A stretch of 64,000 nucleotides of DNA from JABMMZ01 sp964438995. Lineage in GTDB: Bacteria > Bacteroidota > Bacteroidia > NS11-12g > UBA955. Below, in pieces: positions 51,439 to 60,287 of the stretch. Each line of letters starts with the position of its first letter. Within the stretch, counting starts at the first letter, position 1. The stretch spans positions 62,001 through 126,000 of the forward strand of contig CAYTMQ010000008.1 of the NCBI GenBank assembly GCA_964438995.1. Reading direction: 5' to 3'. The translations under genes were made by a program, and so were the position numbers. Under the pieces are notes generated by a model. The model was not told the origin of the DNA and ran no database searches. It saw only the letters and a list, made by a program, of their open reading frames with translations.

Positions 51439-53694
51439 TTAATCTTCTGTGATATTGTATTTCTTTTTGAGCTTCTCAAGTTTGGTTGGTTTTTGAGAAA
51501 TTTGATGTAAGATATCGTATAACATCATTTTAGAATAAACACCTGTTGGTTTACCTTTTCTTACTTCTTTTTCGTATATGAATTTAGAACCTCCAGCATT
51601 CAAATCAAACAGTATAAATACCACTTCTAAAGCCTTGTTATTGTTGGTGACATAACAGAAACCTACGTATCCATATTTTTCTCCATAAGGTTTTATATAT
51701 TGATCGATATAAGTGTATGCTCCCATTTTACCTATTGATAATCTTTCTTCAAACCAGCTCAACATATTTTGATACTCATTAAAAGATTCTGTTGTCATTT
51801 CTGTTTGTTGAGTGCTGCCCAATATATCAACGCTCATATTCAATTTCTTGGCATACTCAGACATATATCCAGCAATAGAATTTTCAATATCTTGTTCTTC
51901 TAAAGGAGATAAATCTGGATCTTTTACTTTGTAATTGTAAAACAAATAGTTGTAATACGAGTATTGATAAATATACTTATTGTAATAAGGGCTAAACATT
52001 ACCATTTTGTTGATGTCTAATGCATCGCCATGCTTGGCAATAATCTTCTCTTTAGCTTCTTCGTATTTTTGATACTCAGGGTCGTCTTCTCTTTTTTCTT
52101 TCTTGGTTTTATCTGCCATATACCAATCAAAACTCTCTGTTAAAGTTGAATCGGTATAAAAATTCACGAAGGCATATTTATAATAATACACATTGGCTTG
52201 TTCATCTTTTTCAGTTTTAGAAGCTTTCTTCTTTTTGATTTTACTTACTTTAGACAATTTGGTTTCCTCATCTGGTTTGATTTCTTCTTCTACTTTCTTT
52301 TTAGTAGTGTCTTCAATAACAAATTCTTTTTTGAAATTGTCTAGACTTAAGTCGTGTATGTTTACCAGTTCGTAAACCAAACTATTGAATCTGTACAAGA
52401 AGAATTTATCGTTGTATTTTTTATATCCTTCATACATTTTTTTAGTAGCAAGGATGTTCAGTTCTTTTGAAGGAATGGTATAGCTAAAATGGTAAACGCT
52501 TTGAGATTGACCTTCTACGTTTTTCCACCAAATATCAGATAGCTCATCGTCATTCCCTTTTTTGGATACCCTTCTTGAACTCGACTCATCTTCATGATTT
52601 TTTTGTTTAGACATGGTATACAAAGCGGCTGCAATAATTTTATCACTAAACTTTGTTTTACCATAAATTTTTTCCATCAAATAAGCCGCATAAAGGGCAT
52701 CTTCACACTCGGTTTCTTTAAGATGGGCAATAGCCAGTTCGCAACGCGCAATTCTTTGGATGTCTTGAAATTCTTCTTTAGTCAATACAAAAGATAGTCC
52801 AGATGGATTGTTCTTTGTTTCCAAAAGTTTCTGAATACCCTCTCTTCTTTTCTTGATGTTAGGGTGGGTACTTAAACTGTCATTCACATCTTCTTCAGCT
52901 GTGATATCTGAGCAGGTTTTTAAGAAGTATTTACCAGGTATGATAAACCCAGGATTTGAATTGAAATATGTTGAATCAAATGACAACTCATCAAATGGCA
53001 AATAAGAATACAATAACACATCGAATAGATTCGCCAATTCGTTGGTACCGTATTTGGTTGTTAAAAACAATTTCAACCCTTCCCTATCAGCTTCAAGTTC
53101 ATTCTCTTTGCTGTAGTTCATCATGTTGCCAATTCTCTTGTCGTAATTGGTGGTTTTATCGTTTCTCAAATCTTCATTCTTTTTATAAGTTTGAAGGTTG
53201 TGGTTGTTTTTAAAGTGAATGATTTCGTGACAAAGAATAAAGGCCAATTGAGCCTCAGATTCAATTTGAGCTAGTAATCCAATTGTCACAAAAATAACCC
53301 CTCTCTGAGTTGCATATGCATTGGGATCGGTATTTTTAAGGATGTAGAAGTTCAATTTTCCTCTTAATTCTTTATCGTCTTTAAGAATTTCATCGGCAAC
53401 TTTATTGACGTATGTCGTCATTTTGTCACCGTATAAAACCTTACCACTATAAAGAATATTGGTTAATTGATAATTAGACAATTCAGCAAATTCAACTTCT
53501 TGCTTTTTGTCTACTTTACTTTCAGACTTTTGATTTTTTGCTTGGTTAACCAGTTTGGATAGTTCCAGTTTAAAATCTTCAGGCAATTCGCCACTACATT
53601 GCAATGGTGTGTAATCTTCAAAATCAGTTTTAGTTTGAGAAAACAAATCTGTTGTGTAAACCAACAGAAGTACCATATATAGAATTTTCTTCAT
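51439..53694 (-). CDS. Large exported M48 family metallopeptidase
   Basis: A 751-residue protein with signal peptide MKKILYMVLLLVYTTDLFS. The zinc site is HEIIH (156-160) in LAFILCHEIIHFKNNH, with the third ligand E201 in ENELEADREGLKLF. M48 domains end near residue 290. The remaining 460 residues, Lys/Glu- and Tyr-rich, carry no motif I know; a Lys-rich stretch (about 470-500) probably is flexible. The protein should act in the periplasm or on the outer membrane, perhaps in envelope protein quality control as BepA does. It stands alone, converging on the TonB receptor. Confidence 0.9.
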   Translation of the reverse strand: MKKILYMVLLLVYTTDLFSQTKTDFEDYTPLQCSGELPEDFKLELSKLVNQAKNQKSESKVDKKQEVEFAELSNYQLTNILYSGKVLYGDKMTTYVNKVADEILKDDKELRGKLNFYILKNTDPNAYATQRGVIFVTIGLLAQIESEAQLAFILCHEIIHFKNNHNLQTYKKNEDLRNDKTTNYDKRIGNMMNYSKENELEADREGLKLFLTTKYGTNELANLFDVLLYSYLPFDELSFDSTYFNSNPGFIIPGKYFLKTCSDITAEEDVNDSLSTHPNIKKRREGIQKLLETKNNPSGLSFVLTKEEFQDIQRIARCELAIAHLKETECEDALYAAYLMEKIYGKTKFSDKIIAAALYTMSKQKNHEDESSSRRVSKKGNDDELSDIWWKNVEGQSQSVYHFSYTIPSKELNILATKKMYEGYKKYNDKFFLYRFNSLVYELVNIHDLSLDNFKKEFVIEDTTKKKVEEEIKPDEETKLSKVSKIKKKKASKTEKDEQANVYYYKYAFVNFYTDSTLTESFDWYMADKTKKEKREDDPEYQKYEEAKEKIIAKHGDALDINKMVMFSPYYNKYIYQYSYYNYLFYNYKVKDPDLSPLEEQDIENSIAGYMSEYAKKLNMSVDILGSTQQTEMTTESFNEYQNMLSWFEERLSIGKMGAYTYIDQYIKPYGEKYGYVGFCYVTNNNKALEVVFILFDLNAGGSKFIYEKEVRKGKPTGVYSKMMLYDILHQISQKPTKLEKLKKKYNITED

Positions 53695-53886
53695 AATACT
53701 TTCGACAAATATAAATTAAAAAACCAAAATTCAAAGAAAATAGCATCTGTTTTTGAGCATAATAGATAATTTCAACACACAGAATTGTTCAAATTTCGAA
53801 GGTCTTCTGTCGGTTAAAATGAATGGATAATCGAACTTCAACCAAAGTCCATTTTTTTTTCTCAATTTTGTCCCACCTACTTTTAT

Positions 53887-54795
53887 ATGGAAAACACAAT
53901 ACTGCAGATCAATGGTGTTTGGAAAAACTACACCAATAAAACTGCTCTAAGCAATGTTTCAATCAGTATTCCGAAAGGCTGCATTTATGGCTTACTCGGT
54001 CCGAATGGTGCTGGCAAAACCTCTTTAATACGCATCATCAATCAAATCACTAAAGCAGATTCTGGAGAAGTGCTATTTAATGGCGAAGAACTGCAATCAA
54101 AACACATCAAGCATATTGGGTATTTGCCCGAAGAAAGAGGCTTATACAAAAAAATTAAAGTGTTCGACCAATTGGTTTACTTCGCTAAGCTTAGGGGACT
54201 GGACACTAAAGAAGCCAACGAGCGCGCTACATGGTGGCTTAATAAAATGAAGCTTCTGGAAGTGAAAGGCAAAAAAATCGAAGAATTAAGTAAAGGTATG
54301 CAACAAAAAATCCAATTCATTGTTGCTGTAATTAATCAACCAAGTTTACTAATTCTCGATGAACCATTCAGTGGTTTCGATCCGGTAAATGCAGAACTTC
54401 TAACTGAAATTATCTTAGAATTAAAACAGCAAGGCACCACCATTATCTTTTCAACTCACAGAATGGAAAGTGTTGAAAAGCTTTGTGATTACATGGCCCT
54501 TATACATAAATCAGAAAAGATTCTTGATGGTAAAGTCAGCGATGTTAGACAGCAATTTAAAACCGATAAATTCGAATTGACAGCTCTAAAATCTCTTACT
54601 TTTAATCACCCTAACATTACAGTTATCAAAGAAGAAACCAACGAATTAGGATTGCCTAATTACATCCTAAGTTTAAAATCTATTTCTAACAATGAAGTTC
54701 TGAAAAAGGCTATGGAACAATCAGAAATAGTATCATTCAATCAATACATGCCAAGCATTCACGACATCTTTATTCAACTCGTTTCAGACAATTAA
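53887..54795 (+). CDS. ABC-2 type transporter, ATP-binding protein
   Basis: A 302-residue ABC ATPase. Walker A is GLLGPNGAGKTSL (about 35-47), the signature is ELSKGMQQK, Walker B is LLILDEPFSGFDP, and STHRMES supplies the H-loop. The C-terminal 80 residues form the DUF4162-like extension of the NatA group. It makes one exporter with the permease gene four bases downstream. The substrate is unknown; NatAB-type systems export sodium, lipids or peptides. Confidence 0.94.
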   Translation: MENTILQINGVWKNYTNKTALSNVSISIPKGCIYGLLGPNGAGKTSLIRIINQITKADSGEVLFNGEELQSKHIKHIGYLPEERGLYKKIKVFDQLVYFAKLRGLDTKEANERATWWLNKMKLLEVKGKKIEELSKGMQQKIQFIVAVINQPSLLILDEPFSGFDPVNAELLTEIILELKQQGTTIIFSTHRMESVEKLCDYMALIHKSEKILDGKVSDVRQQFKTDKFELTALKSLTFNHPNITVIKEETNELGLPNYILSLKSISNNEVLKKAMEQSEIVSFNQYMPSIHDIFIQLVSDN

Positions 54796-54799
54796 GCCC

Positions 54800-56086
54800 A
54801 TGAAAAACATACTACTCATTTTCAAACACGAATATTTAACTAGGGTGACTAAGAAGTCGTTTATCATCATGACACTATTAGGACCTCTATTAATTGCTTT
54901 GTTTTACGGCTCAATAGCTGGCATTTCTTATTATCAATTAAACAAAACTGACTCTAAGTCGGTTTTGGTACTCGATCACTACAATACCCTTGGAAATGCC
55001 TTGCCTAAAAACAAATCGTATGATTTTAAACTTGTCTCTAGTTTGACCGAAGCCAAATCAGAAATTCAAAATGAAACAGCCGATTTGCTTATTGACATCA
55101 AAGATTCCACTGGTACCAATATGGACTTGTTTGCTAAGAAAAGCTTGTCAATTACAGATAAAAACGAATTAAAAGATTTATTGAACCAACATTATTTCAA
55201 TCACAAACTTGCTGAAAGAGGTTTAAGTTCAGAATTGATTGATAGCATGAAGACCAATATCAAGATGAGTGACCAATTGTTATCTGGTAAAAATAGTGGC
55301 ACTGAGGTAAAATCTGCCATTGGTTATATTGGTGCTTTCATCATTTACTTGTTTATTTTTATGTATGGAGTGATGATTATGAGAGGTGTTACTGAAGAGA
55401 AAAACAATAGAATAGTTGAAATCATTGTCTCTGCAGTTAGGCCTTTTGAATTGATGATGGGCAAAATATTGGGAGTGGCTTTGGTAGGTCTAACCCAATT
55501 TCTGGCATGGATCATTTTATCAGGTATATTGCTTGTTGTCTTAAGTATAGTGATAGGTGTAAGTCATGGAGGTATCGATGCATCTGCTGTTGCTGAAGCA
55601 CAAAAAAATGTGCCTCAGGATATGAGCTTTTTACAAGAACTAACACTGCAACTTCAAAGTTTGAATGTTGCTAAAATTATAACTGGCTTTATTGTATTTT
55701 TCTTTGGAGGATTTCTATTATACAGTTCCATCTTTGCTGCCATTGGCAGTGCTGTAGATAGCGATACAGAAACCCAACAATTTATGTTCCCAGTGTCTAT
55801 GCCTTTGGTATTTGGTTTAATTATAGCTCAAATAGCCGTTATAAAAGACCCTAACAGCAGTTTGGCTGTAGCCACCAGCATGATACCTTTCACTTCTCCT
55901 GTTGTGATGATGGTGCGTTTGCCATTCGATGTATCGTGGCTTGAAATTATAACTTCAGCTGTGATATTGTTTGGCAGTTTTATTTTTGTTGTGTGGTTGG
56001 CAGGAAAAATATACAGAATAGGAATATTGAGTTATGGACAGAAAGCCAGTTACAAGCAATTGTTTAAATGGATGATGATGAAATAG
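54800..56086 (+). CDS. ABC-2 type transporter, permease (NatB-like)
   Basis: A 428-residue membrane protein: one helix near residues 20-45, a large extracytoplasmic domain (45-175), and five further helices (about 175-200, 225-255, 290-325, 335-355 and 375-400). The RGVTEEKNNRIVEIIVSAVRPFELMMGKILGV segment, here cited only by its core ERNxR-like EEKNNR, is diagnostic for NatB/ABC-2 permeases. It follows the ATPase gene by four bases; the GNAT gene converges four bases after its stop. Confidence 0.92.
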   Translation: MKNILLIFKHEYLTRVTKKSFIIMTLLGPLLIALFYGSIAGISYYQLNKTDSKSVLVLDHYNTLGNALPKNKSYDFKLVSSLTEAKSEIQNETADLLIDIKDSTGTNMDLFAKKSLSITDKNELKDLLNQHYFNHKLAERGLSSELIDSMKTNIKMSDQLLSGKNSGTEVKSAIGYIGAFIIYLFIFMYGVMIMRGVTEEKNNRIVEIIVSAVRPFELMMGKILGVALVGLTQFLAWIILSGILLVVLSIVIGVSHGGIDASAVAEAQKNVPQDMSFLQELTLQLQSLNVAKIITGFIVFFFGGFLLYSSIFAAIGSAVDSDTETQQFMFPVSMPLVFGLIIAQIAVIKDPNSSLAVATSMIPFTSPVVMMVRLPFDVSWLEIITSAVILFGSFIFVVWLAGKIYRIGILSYGQKASYKQLFKWMMMK

Positions 56087-56090
56087 TAGA

Positions 56091-56540
56091 TTAGAATTCT
56101 ACCCAAGCATTAAGCCATTCTGGATCAAACCCTGAATTAAACGACTTATAAAAATCTATTGCAGGTTGGTTCCAGTCGAGCACCTGCCATTGCAAGCGTT
56201 TGTAACCATTGTCTTTGGCATAAGTTAAAGTATGCTGAAACAAGGCTTTGCCAAACCCATTGCCTCTCATAGATTCTGTAACAATTAAATCTTCAAGATA
56301 CAACACTGGTCCTTTCCAAGTTGAATATCGAATGTAATTGAGTGACATTCCAACGATTTTACCTTCAAATTCTGCAACGAAACAAATAAATAAAGGTTGT
56401 TGACCAAAGCCATGTTTGACCAATTGTTCAGGTGTATTGATGACGTCGTTAGGTGCTTTTTCAAAGATGGCCAATTCGACAATCAAATCGAAAACAGCCG
56501 TCATATCAGAAGGTGTTGCGTTTCGAATTATTAGACTCAT
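56091..56540 (-). CDS. GNAT family N-acetyltransferase
   Basis: A 149-residue acetyl-CoA-dependent transferase. The coenzyme-binding loop is VTESMRGNGFGKALFQ, and VLDWNQPAIDFYKSFN is the typical GNAT C-terminal motif. It resembles the diamine (spermidine/spermine) acetyltransferase-like group by its ERAPNDV-like start IFEKAPNDVI, but the substrate is not certain. It overlaps the S4-domain gene upstream by four bases. Confidence 0.88.
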   Translation of the reverse strand: MSLIIRNATPSDMTAVFDLIVELAIFEKAPNDVINTPEQLVKHGFGQQPLFICFVAEFEGKIVGMSLNYIRYSTWKGPVLYLEDLIVTESMRGNGFGKALFQHTLTYAKDNGYKRLQWQVLDWNQPAIDFYKSFNSGFDPEWLNAWVEF

Positions 56541-56749
56541 TCTACAATTATAGTGATATCTTCAATAGATATGGTATCACCTTTTCTAACTTTATAGCGT
56601 TTTCTGGTTTCAGTTTCGCCATTGCAAAACACCATACCTTCAAGCACCAATTCAGATGCATGAGCACCAGATTCAGCAACACCAGTAAATTTAAGTAATT
56701 GTATTAGGGGGATAAATTCCTCTTTTAGAGGAAATGTGATGGTGTTCAT
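56537..56749 (-). CDS. Small S4-domain RNA-binding protein (YbcJ-like)
   Basis: A 70-residue protein that is essentially one S4 RNA-binding domain: EFIPLIQLLKFTGVAESGAH, ELVLEGMVFCNGETETRKRY and KVRKGDTISIEDITIIVE. The YbcJ/YaaA group has about this length. Its ATG overlaps the stop of the upstream CTD-protein gene (TAATG) and its stop overlaps the GNAT start. Ribosome or tRNA binding is expected from the family. Confidence 0.9.
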   Translation of the reverse strand: MNTITFPLKEEFIPLIQLLKFTGVAESGAHASELVLEGMVFCNGETETRKRYKVRKGDTISIEDITIIVE

Positions 56750-57087
56750 TATCTCACCACCAGCTTTTGAACTGAAGAGTGGTCACCGTTGACCATTTTA
56801 GCAAGGTAAACTCCCTTGTCTAATTTAATTTCATCCATTCTCACTGTGAAACTTCCTTTTTTGATTTCTTCATCAGTAAGCGTGTGGTTGTATACTACCT
56901 GACCAATAACGTTGGTAATTGCGAAGGTGTAAGTTTGACCAGCTTTGAATTCGACATCAAAATTTACTTGCAAAACATCACCAGTCATAGGGTTAGGATA
57001 CAATTTGAATGCAACCGGGTTAGGGTTTGCAGACACTGTACTAACAGCCAATAATAAGGTAAGAATGAAAGCGTAGAATTTTTTCAT
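56749..57087 (-). CDS. Mini T9SS protein: signal peptide plus C-terminal sorting domain only
   Basis: The ATG at 57087 gives 112 residues: a signal peptide (MKKFYAFILTLLLAVSTVSA) and then at once a type A sorting domain (FKLYPNPMTGDVLQVNF ... YTFAITNVIGQVVYNHTL ... LDKGVYLAKMVNGDHSSVQKLVVR). No passenger domain lies between. In-frame upstream codons exist up to 57141 but lie beyond the promoter TATCTTTG (57093-57100). It is transcribed with the S4 and GNAT genes. Such a bare sorting tail might act alone or as a decoy, or may have lost its cargo. Confidence 0.85.
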   Translation of the reverse strand: MKKFYAFILTLLLAVSTVSANPNPVAFKLYPNPMTGDVLQVNFDVEFKAGQTYTFAITNVIGQVVYNHTLTDEEIKKGSFTVRMDEIKLDKGVYLAKMVNGDHSSVQKLVVR

Positions 57088-57092
57088 TGCTG

Positions 57093-57100
57093 CAAAGATA
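57093..57100 (-). promoter_or_regulatory. Putative -7 element abutting the CTD-protein start codon
   Basis: On the minus strand TATCTTTG ends five bases before the ATG, so the mRNA may be leaderless. A TTTG about 22 bp upstream, inside the T-run of the preceding terminator, could be the -33 element. Confidence 0.55.
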
Positions 57101-57122
57101 CACAAATTTCTGATTTTTAGAG

Positions 57123-57160
57123 CAAAAAAAAATGCAGCCATCGAAAAATAGCTGCATTTT
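57123..57160 (-). terminator. Terminator of the Ala/Pro-rich lipoprotein gene
   Basis: On the minus strand AAAATGCAGC-TATTTTTCGATG-GCTGCATTT is followed by a run of T. It separates the lipoprotein gene from the CTD-protein gene. Confidence 0.85.
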
Positions 57161-57176
57161 AAAGATTGTTAATAAA

Positions 57177-57395
57177 TTAGTGAGCTGGAGCAGCTGGAGC
57201 AGCTGGAGCAGCTTCTGGAGTTGCAGCTGGTGCCATTGAATCAGTAGTTGCAGGAGCAACTGGAGCAGTTTCAGCTGGAGTAGCTTCAGTAGCAGTAGCT
57301 GGAGAATCTGTAGCAGTTGTTTCTGTTTCTTTTGCAGCGTTGTTGCAAGCTGTGAAAGCGAATGCAGCGATAGCGATAACTAATAATTTTTTCAT
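57177..57395 (-). CDS. Small Ala/Pro/Thr-rich lipoprotein
   Basis: A 72-residue protein: a lipoprotein leader (MKKLLVIAIAAFAFTAC, Cys17) and a mature part made almost wholly of Ala, Pro, Thr and Glu in repeated ATEATPAET and APAAPA units. Its DNA is a run of GCWGGAGCA-like triplets. There is no fold to predict; it is expected to be a disordered, membrane-anchored spacer of a type common and highly expressed in Bacteroidota. It is monocistronic with its own terminator. Confidence 0.82.
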   Translation of the reverse strand: MKKLLVIAIAAFAFTACNNAAKETETTATDSPATATEATPAETAPVAPATTDSMAPAATPEAAPAAPAAPAH

Positions 57396-57491
57396 TTTTC
57401 TATTTTATAATTAAAATTGGGTGCAAATTTATACAATTCAATCTGAATAAAAAACACTTAGTCCAAAAAATATTCACACTTTGTGTATTTT

Positions 57492-59300
57492 TTATGACAT
57501 CACTTGTTTAGCGTAACGTTCTCTATCTGTTTGTTTTAAGTATATTTTTCTGATTCTCAATGATTTAGGCGTAAGTTCCACATACTCATCCTTTTGTATG
57601 TACTCTAAAGCTTCTTCCAAAGAAAATTGTCTTTTTGGCGCTAACTTAGCTGAATCATCCTTTCCTGCAGCTCTAAAGTTGGTTAATTGCTTCGCTCTAA
57701 CCAAGTTTAATACCATGTCGTCTTGTCTGTTGTTTTCACCTACTACCTGACCTTCGTAAATATCTTCACCTGGCTCAATAAAGAAAACACCTCTGTCTGA
57801 CATTTTATCTATAGAATACGCTGTGCTTGGACCCGTTTCCATACTTACCAAAGAGCCATTGGTTCTTCCTGCGATTTCACCTTTCCATGGTTCGTAATCA
57901 ACAAATCTGTGCGCCATAATAGCTTCACCTTGTGTAGCAGTTAACATAGCACTTCTCAATCCCATCAAACCTCTTGAAGGAATCTTAAATTCTAAGTGTT
58001 GCATGTCGCCTTTTGGCTGCATGATCAACAACTCACCTTTTTTCTGAGTTGCCAATTCAATTACCTTTCCTGAGAATTCTTCTGGTACGTCAACTACCAA
58101 CATTTCTATTGGCTCACATTTAACACCATCAATTTCTTTGATGATTACTCGTGGCATACCTACTTGTAACTCGTATCCTTCTCTTCTCATTGTTTCAATC
58201 AAGATAGATAAGTGCAACACACCTCTACCGTATACCAATATACTATCAGGACTATCGGTATCTTCTATTTTTAGAGCCAAGTTTTTCTCAGTCTCTTTTT
58301 CTAATCTTTCTCTAACGTGTCTTGATGTAACAAATTTACCTTCTTTACCAAAGAATGGAGAGTTGTTGATGGTGAACACCATACTCATGGTAGGCTCATC
58401 AATTTTAATTTTCTCCATACCTTCAGGATTTTCATAATCAGCTACAACATCTCCGATTTGGAAATTTTCTATACCAACAATAGCACAGATATCACCATTG
58501 ATCAATTCTCCTACTTTCTTTTTACCTAATCCTTCAAAAGTATACAGTTCTTTAACCCTCATTTTAGCCATAGAACCATCGTTCTTAACCAAAGTAACAG
58601 GTTGGTTTTCTTTGATAGTACCTCTGTGGATTTTACCAACTGCAATTCTACCTAGGTAGTTGCTGTAATCTAATGAAGTGATTTGCATTTGCAAGGTTCC
58701 TTCGTTTTCTTTTGGTGCTGGTACGTAGTCAAGTATGCAATCCAATAATGGCGCGATGTTATCGGTTTTTTGTTTGTAATCAGTGCTCATCCAACCTTGT
58801 TTGCTACTTCCGTAAATAGTTGGGAAACTCAATTGCGCTTCTGATGCTTCAAGGTTGAAGAACAAATCAAATACAGCTTCGTGTACTTCGTCTGGACGAC
58901 AGTTTTCTTTATCTACTTTATTGATCAATAGAATTGGTTTTAATCCCAATTGTAAGGCTTTTTGTAGTACGAATCTTGTTTGTGGCATTGGACCCTCGAA
59001 AGCGTCCACCAACAATACAACACCGTCAGCCATTTTCAAAACACGCTCAACTTCACCACCAAAGTCGGCGTGACCAGGGGTGTCGATGATGTTAATTTTT
59101 ATGCCTTTGTATTGTACTGACACGTTTTTAGAGAAGATGGTGATACCTCTTTCACGCTCTAAATCGTTGTTGTCAAGGATTAATTCACCTGATTCTTCGT
59201 TCTCACGGAAAAGGTTACAGTGGTGTAAAATTTTGTCTACCAATGTCGTTTTACCGTGGTCAACGTGTGCAATAATTGCGATATTTCTTATGGCTTGCAT
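57492..59300 (-). CDS. typA: Ribosome-dependent GTPase TypA/BipA
   Basis: The ATG at 59300 gives 602 residues, MQAIRNIAIIAHVDHGKTTL; the longer frame reaching 59408 runs through the promoter and a terminator. G1 is AHVDHGKTT, G2 RERGITI, G3 DTPGHADFGGEV and G4 NKVD. Domains III and V and the TypA-specific C-terminal domain (KRQFSLEEALEYIQKDEYVE) are present. TypA is a ribosome-assembly and stress-adaptation factor. A TATCTTTG promoter element lies at 59318-59325. Confidence 0.97.
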   Translation of the reverse strand: MQAIRNIAIIAHVDHGKTTLVDKILHHCNLFRENEESGELILDNNDLERERGITIFSKNVSVQYKGIKINIIDTPGHADFGGEVERVLKMADGVVLLVDAFEGPMPQTRFVLQKALQLGLKPILLINKVDKENCRPDEVHEAVFDLFFNLEASEAQLSFPTIYGSSKQGWMSTDYKQKTDNIAPLLDCILDYVPAPKENEGTLQMQITSLDYSNYLGRIAVGKIHRGTIKENQPVTLVKNDGSMAKMRVKELYTFEGLGKKKVGELINGDICAIVGIENFQIGDVVADYENPEGMEKIKIDEPTMSMVFTINNSPFFGKEGKFVTSRHVRERLEKETEKNLALKIEDTDSPDSILVYGRGVLHLSILIETMRREGYELQVGMPRVIIKEIDGVKCEPIEMLVVDVPEEFSGKVIELATQKKGELLIMQPKGDMQHLEFKIPSRGLMGLRSAMLTATQGEAIMAHRFVDYEPWKGEIAGRTNGSLVSMETGPSTAYSIDKMSDRGVFFIEPGEDIYEGQVVGENNRQDDMVLNLVRAKQLTNFRAAGKDDSAKLAPKRQFSLEEALEYIQKDEYVELTPKSLRIRKIYLKQTDRERYAKQVMS

Positions 59301-59317
59301 GTATTTAAAAAAGTTTG

Positions 59318-59325
59318 CAAAGATA
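59318..59325 (-). promoter_or_regulatory. Putative -7 element for typA
   Basis: On the minus strand TATCTTTG ends 17 bases before the typA ATG at 59300. Confidence 0.55.
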
Positions 59326-59379
59326 GGTATAATTCTTCGAAATACCATGTTATGATAATATGAAGGTTCTTTAAACAGG

Positions 59380-59406
59380 AAAACGGCCACTTTTGCGGCC
59401 GTTTTC
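59380..59406 (-). terminator. Terminator after the second gldN
   Basis: AAAACGGCC-ACTTTTGC-GGCCGTTTT forms a nine-pair stem with A/T-rich ends on both sides, 35 bp after the gldN-2 stop. Its T-run is short, so termination may be partial and typA partly co-transcribed. Confidence 0.65.
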
Positions 59407-59440
59407 ACTGTTACTCAAGCTTCACAAAAGATCATTCGTT

Positions 59441-60286
59441 TTAGTACTGCCAAAGGTCGTGCTCAAAAACAAAAAGGTCGTTTTTAATTTCCTCTGCTTT
59501 TAGGAGAGCACCTACCTGGTCGTTCTCATATTCCTGAAATTGGTTGATGTATAAATCAAAAACATTCGACTGAAACACGATGTAACTGTCAAACATTCGC
59601 ATTTGAAATAGGTCATCGTAATTCAATCTCGCTGCATCATTGTAGGTATTAAAATACTCCCAATGACTCATCATATCTCTTAATCTTTGATCCATTTTAA
59701 TCCAGCACAATGGTTGTTCTTGTGCCGTGATACCAGAGGTTATCTGTCTCTTATATATTGGTGCTATCCCCAATATGACAGGCTTGAAAACACTGTGCTT
59801 GGCATCAAAGTACCAATCTTCCATAATCCAGAATTTTTTGATATCGTCGGCTCCCATCGCCTCCATGTAAGTGGTATCTACAACATAACTGGGATCTTCA
59901 GGATCTGGTGCAATAGTGGTAACGACTTCGTAAGACAATTTGATTCTGTATTCTAGTGTATTTAGAATTGAAGCCATAGAATCGGTTCTGTAAGCCGTTA
60001 TACCGCCTTCCCATAATTCATCCATCAAGTGTTGAGCAAAAGAGCTTCGAGGCCATTCCATTGACTTGTTCATCTTCTGCCTGACATCAATGCATCTAAT
60101 GATGCGCTTACTTGATTTCATATCTCTTTCAATTCTATTGACTAATGGTGGTTGAGTGCGTTCTTGAACTGCCACTTTTGTATAGGAAGGTGCTTCTCCG
60201 CTTATCCATTCTAGATAATTGATTTGCGCTTTTGGTGATAGATACATCATCAATAAAGCGATGGTTAAAATTGCTTTTAGTTTCAT
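59441..60286 (-). CDS. gldN: GldN/PorN family T9SS protein, second copy
   Basis: A 281-residue exported protein (leader MKLKAILTIALLMMYLSPKA). GldN/PorN forms the periplasmic ring with GldK at the outer membrane and is needed for T9SS secretion and gliding. It aligns along its length with the copy at 62468: RVIRCIDVRQKMNK, the MEDWxFDxKHSVFKP segment, PLCWIKMD, NDxLRLxFDDxFQMRMFDS and the C-terminal QFQEYENDQVGALLK ... FEHDLWQ are shared, while the N-terminal third is divergent. It directly follows the second gldM by one base. It may be an analogue of the gldO paralogue seen in Flavobacterium. Confidence 0.92.
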   Translation of the reverse strand: MKLKAILTIALLMMYLSPKAQINYLEWISGEAPSYTKVAVQERTQPPLVNRIERDMKSSKRIIRCIDVRQKMNKSMEWPRSSFAQHLMDELWEGGITAYRTDSMASILNTLEYRIKLSYEVVTTIAPDPEDPSYVVDTTYMEAMGADDIKKFWIMEDWYFDAKHSVFKPVILGIAPIYKRQITSGITAQEQPLCWIKMDQRLRDMMSHWEYFNTYNDAARLNYDDLFQMRMFDSYIVFQSNVFDLYINQFQEYENDQVGALLKAEEIKNDLFVFEHDLWQY

Positions 60287-60287
60287 G

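Noticed and set aside
57041..57259. Leu/Gln-rich open frame antisense-shifted over the Ala/Pro lipoprotein
   Set aside because: It is a frame shift of the same low-complexity triplets; the lipoprotein frame has the signal peptide and lipobox.
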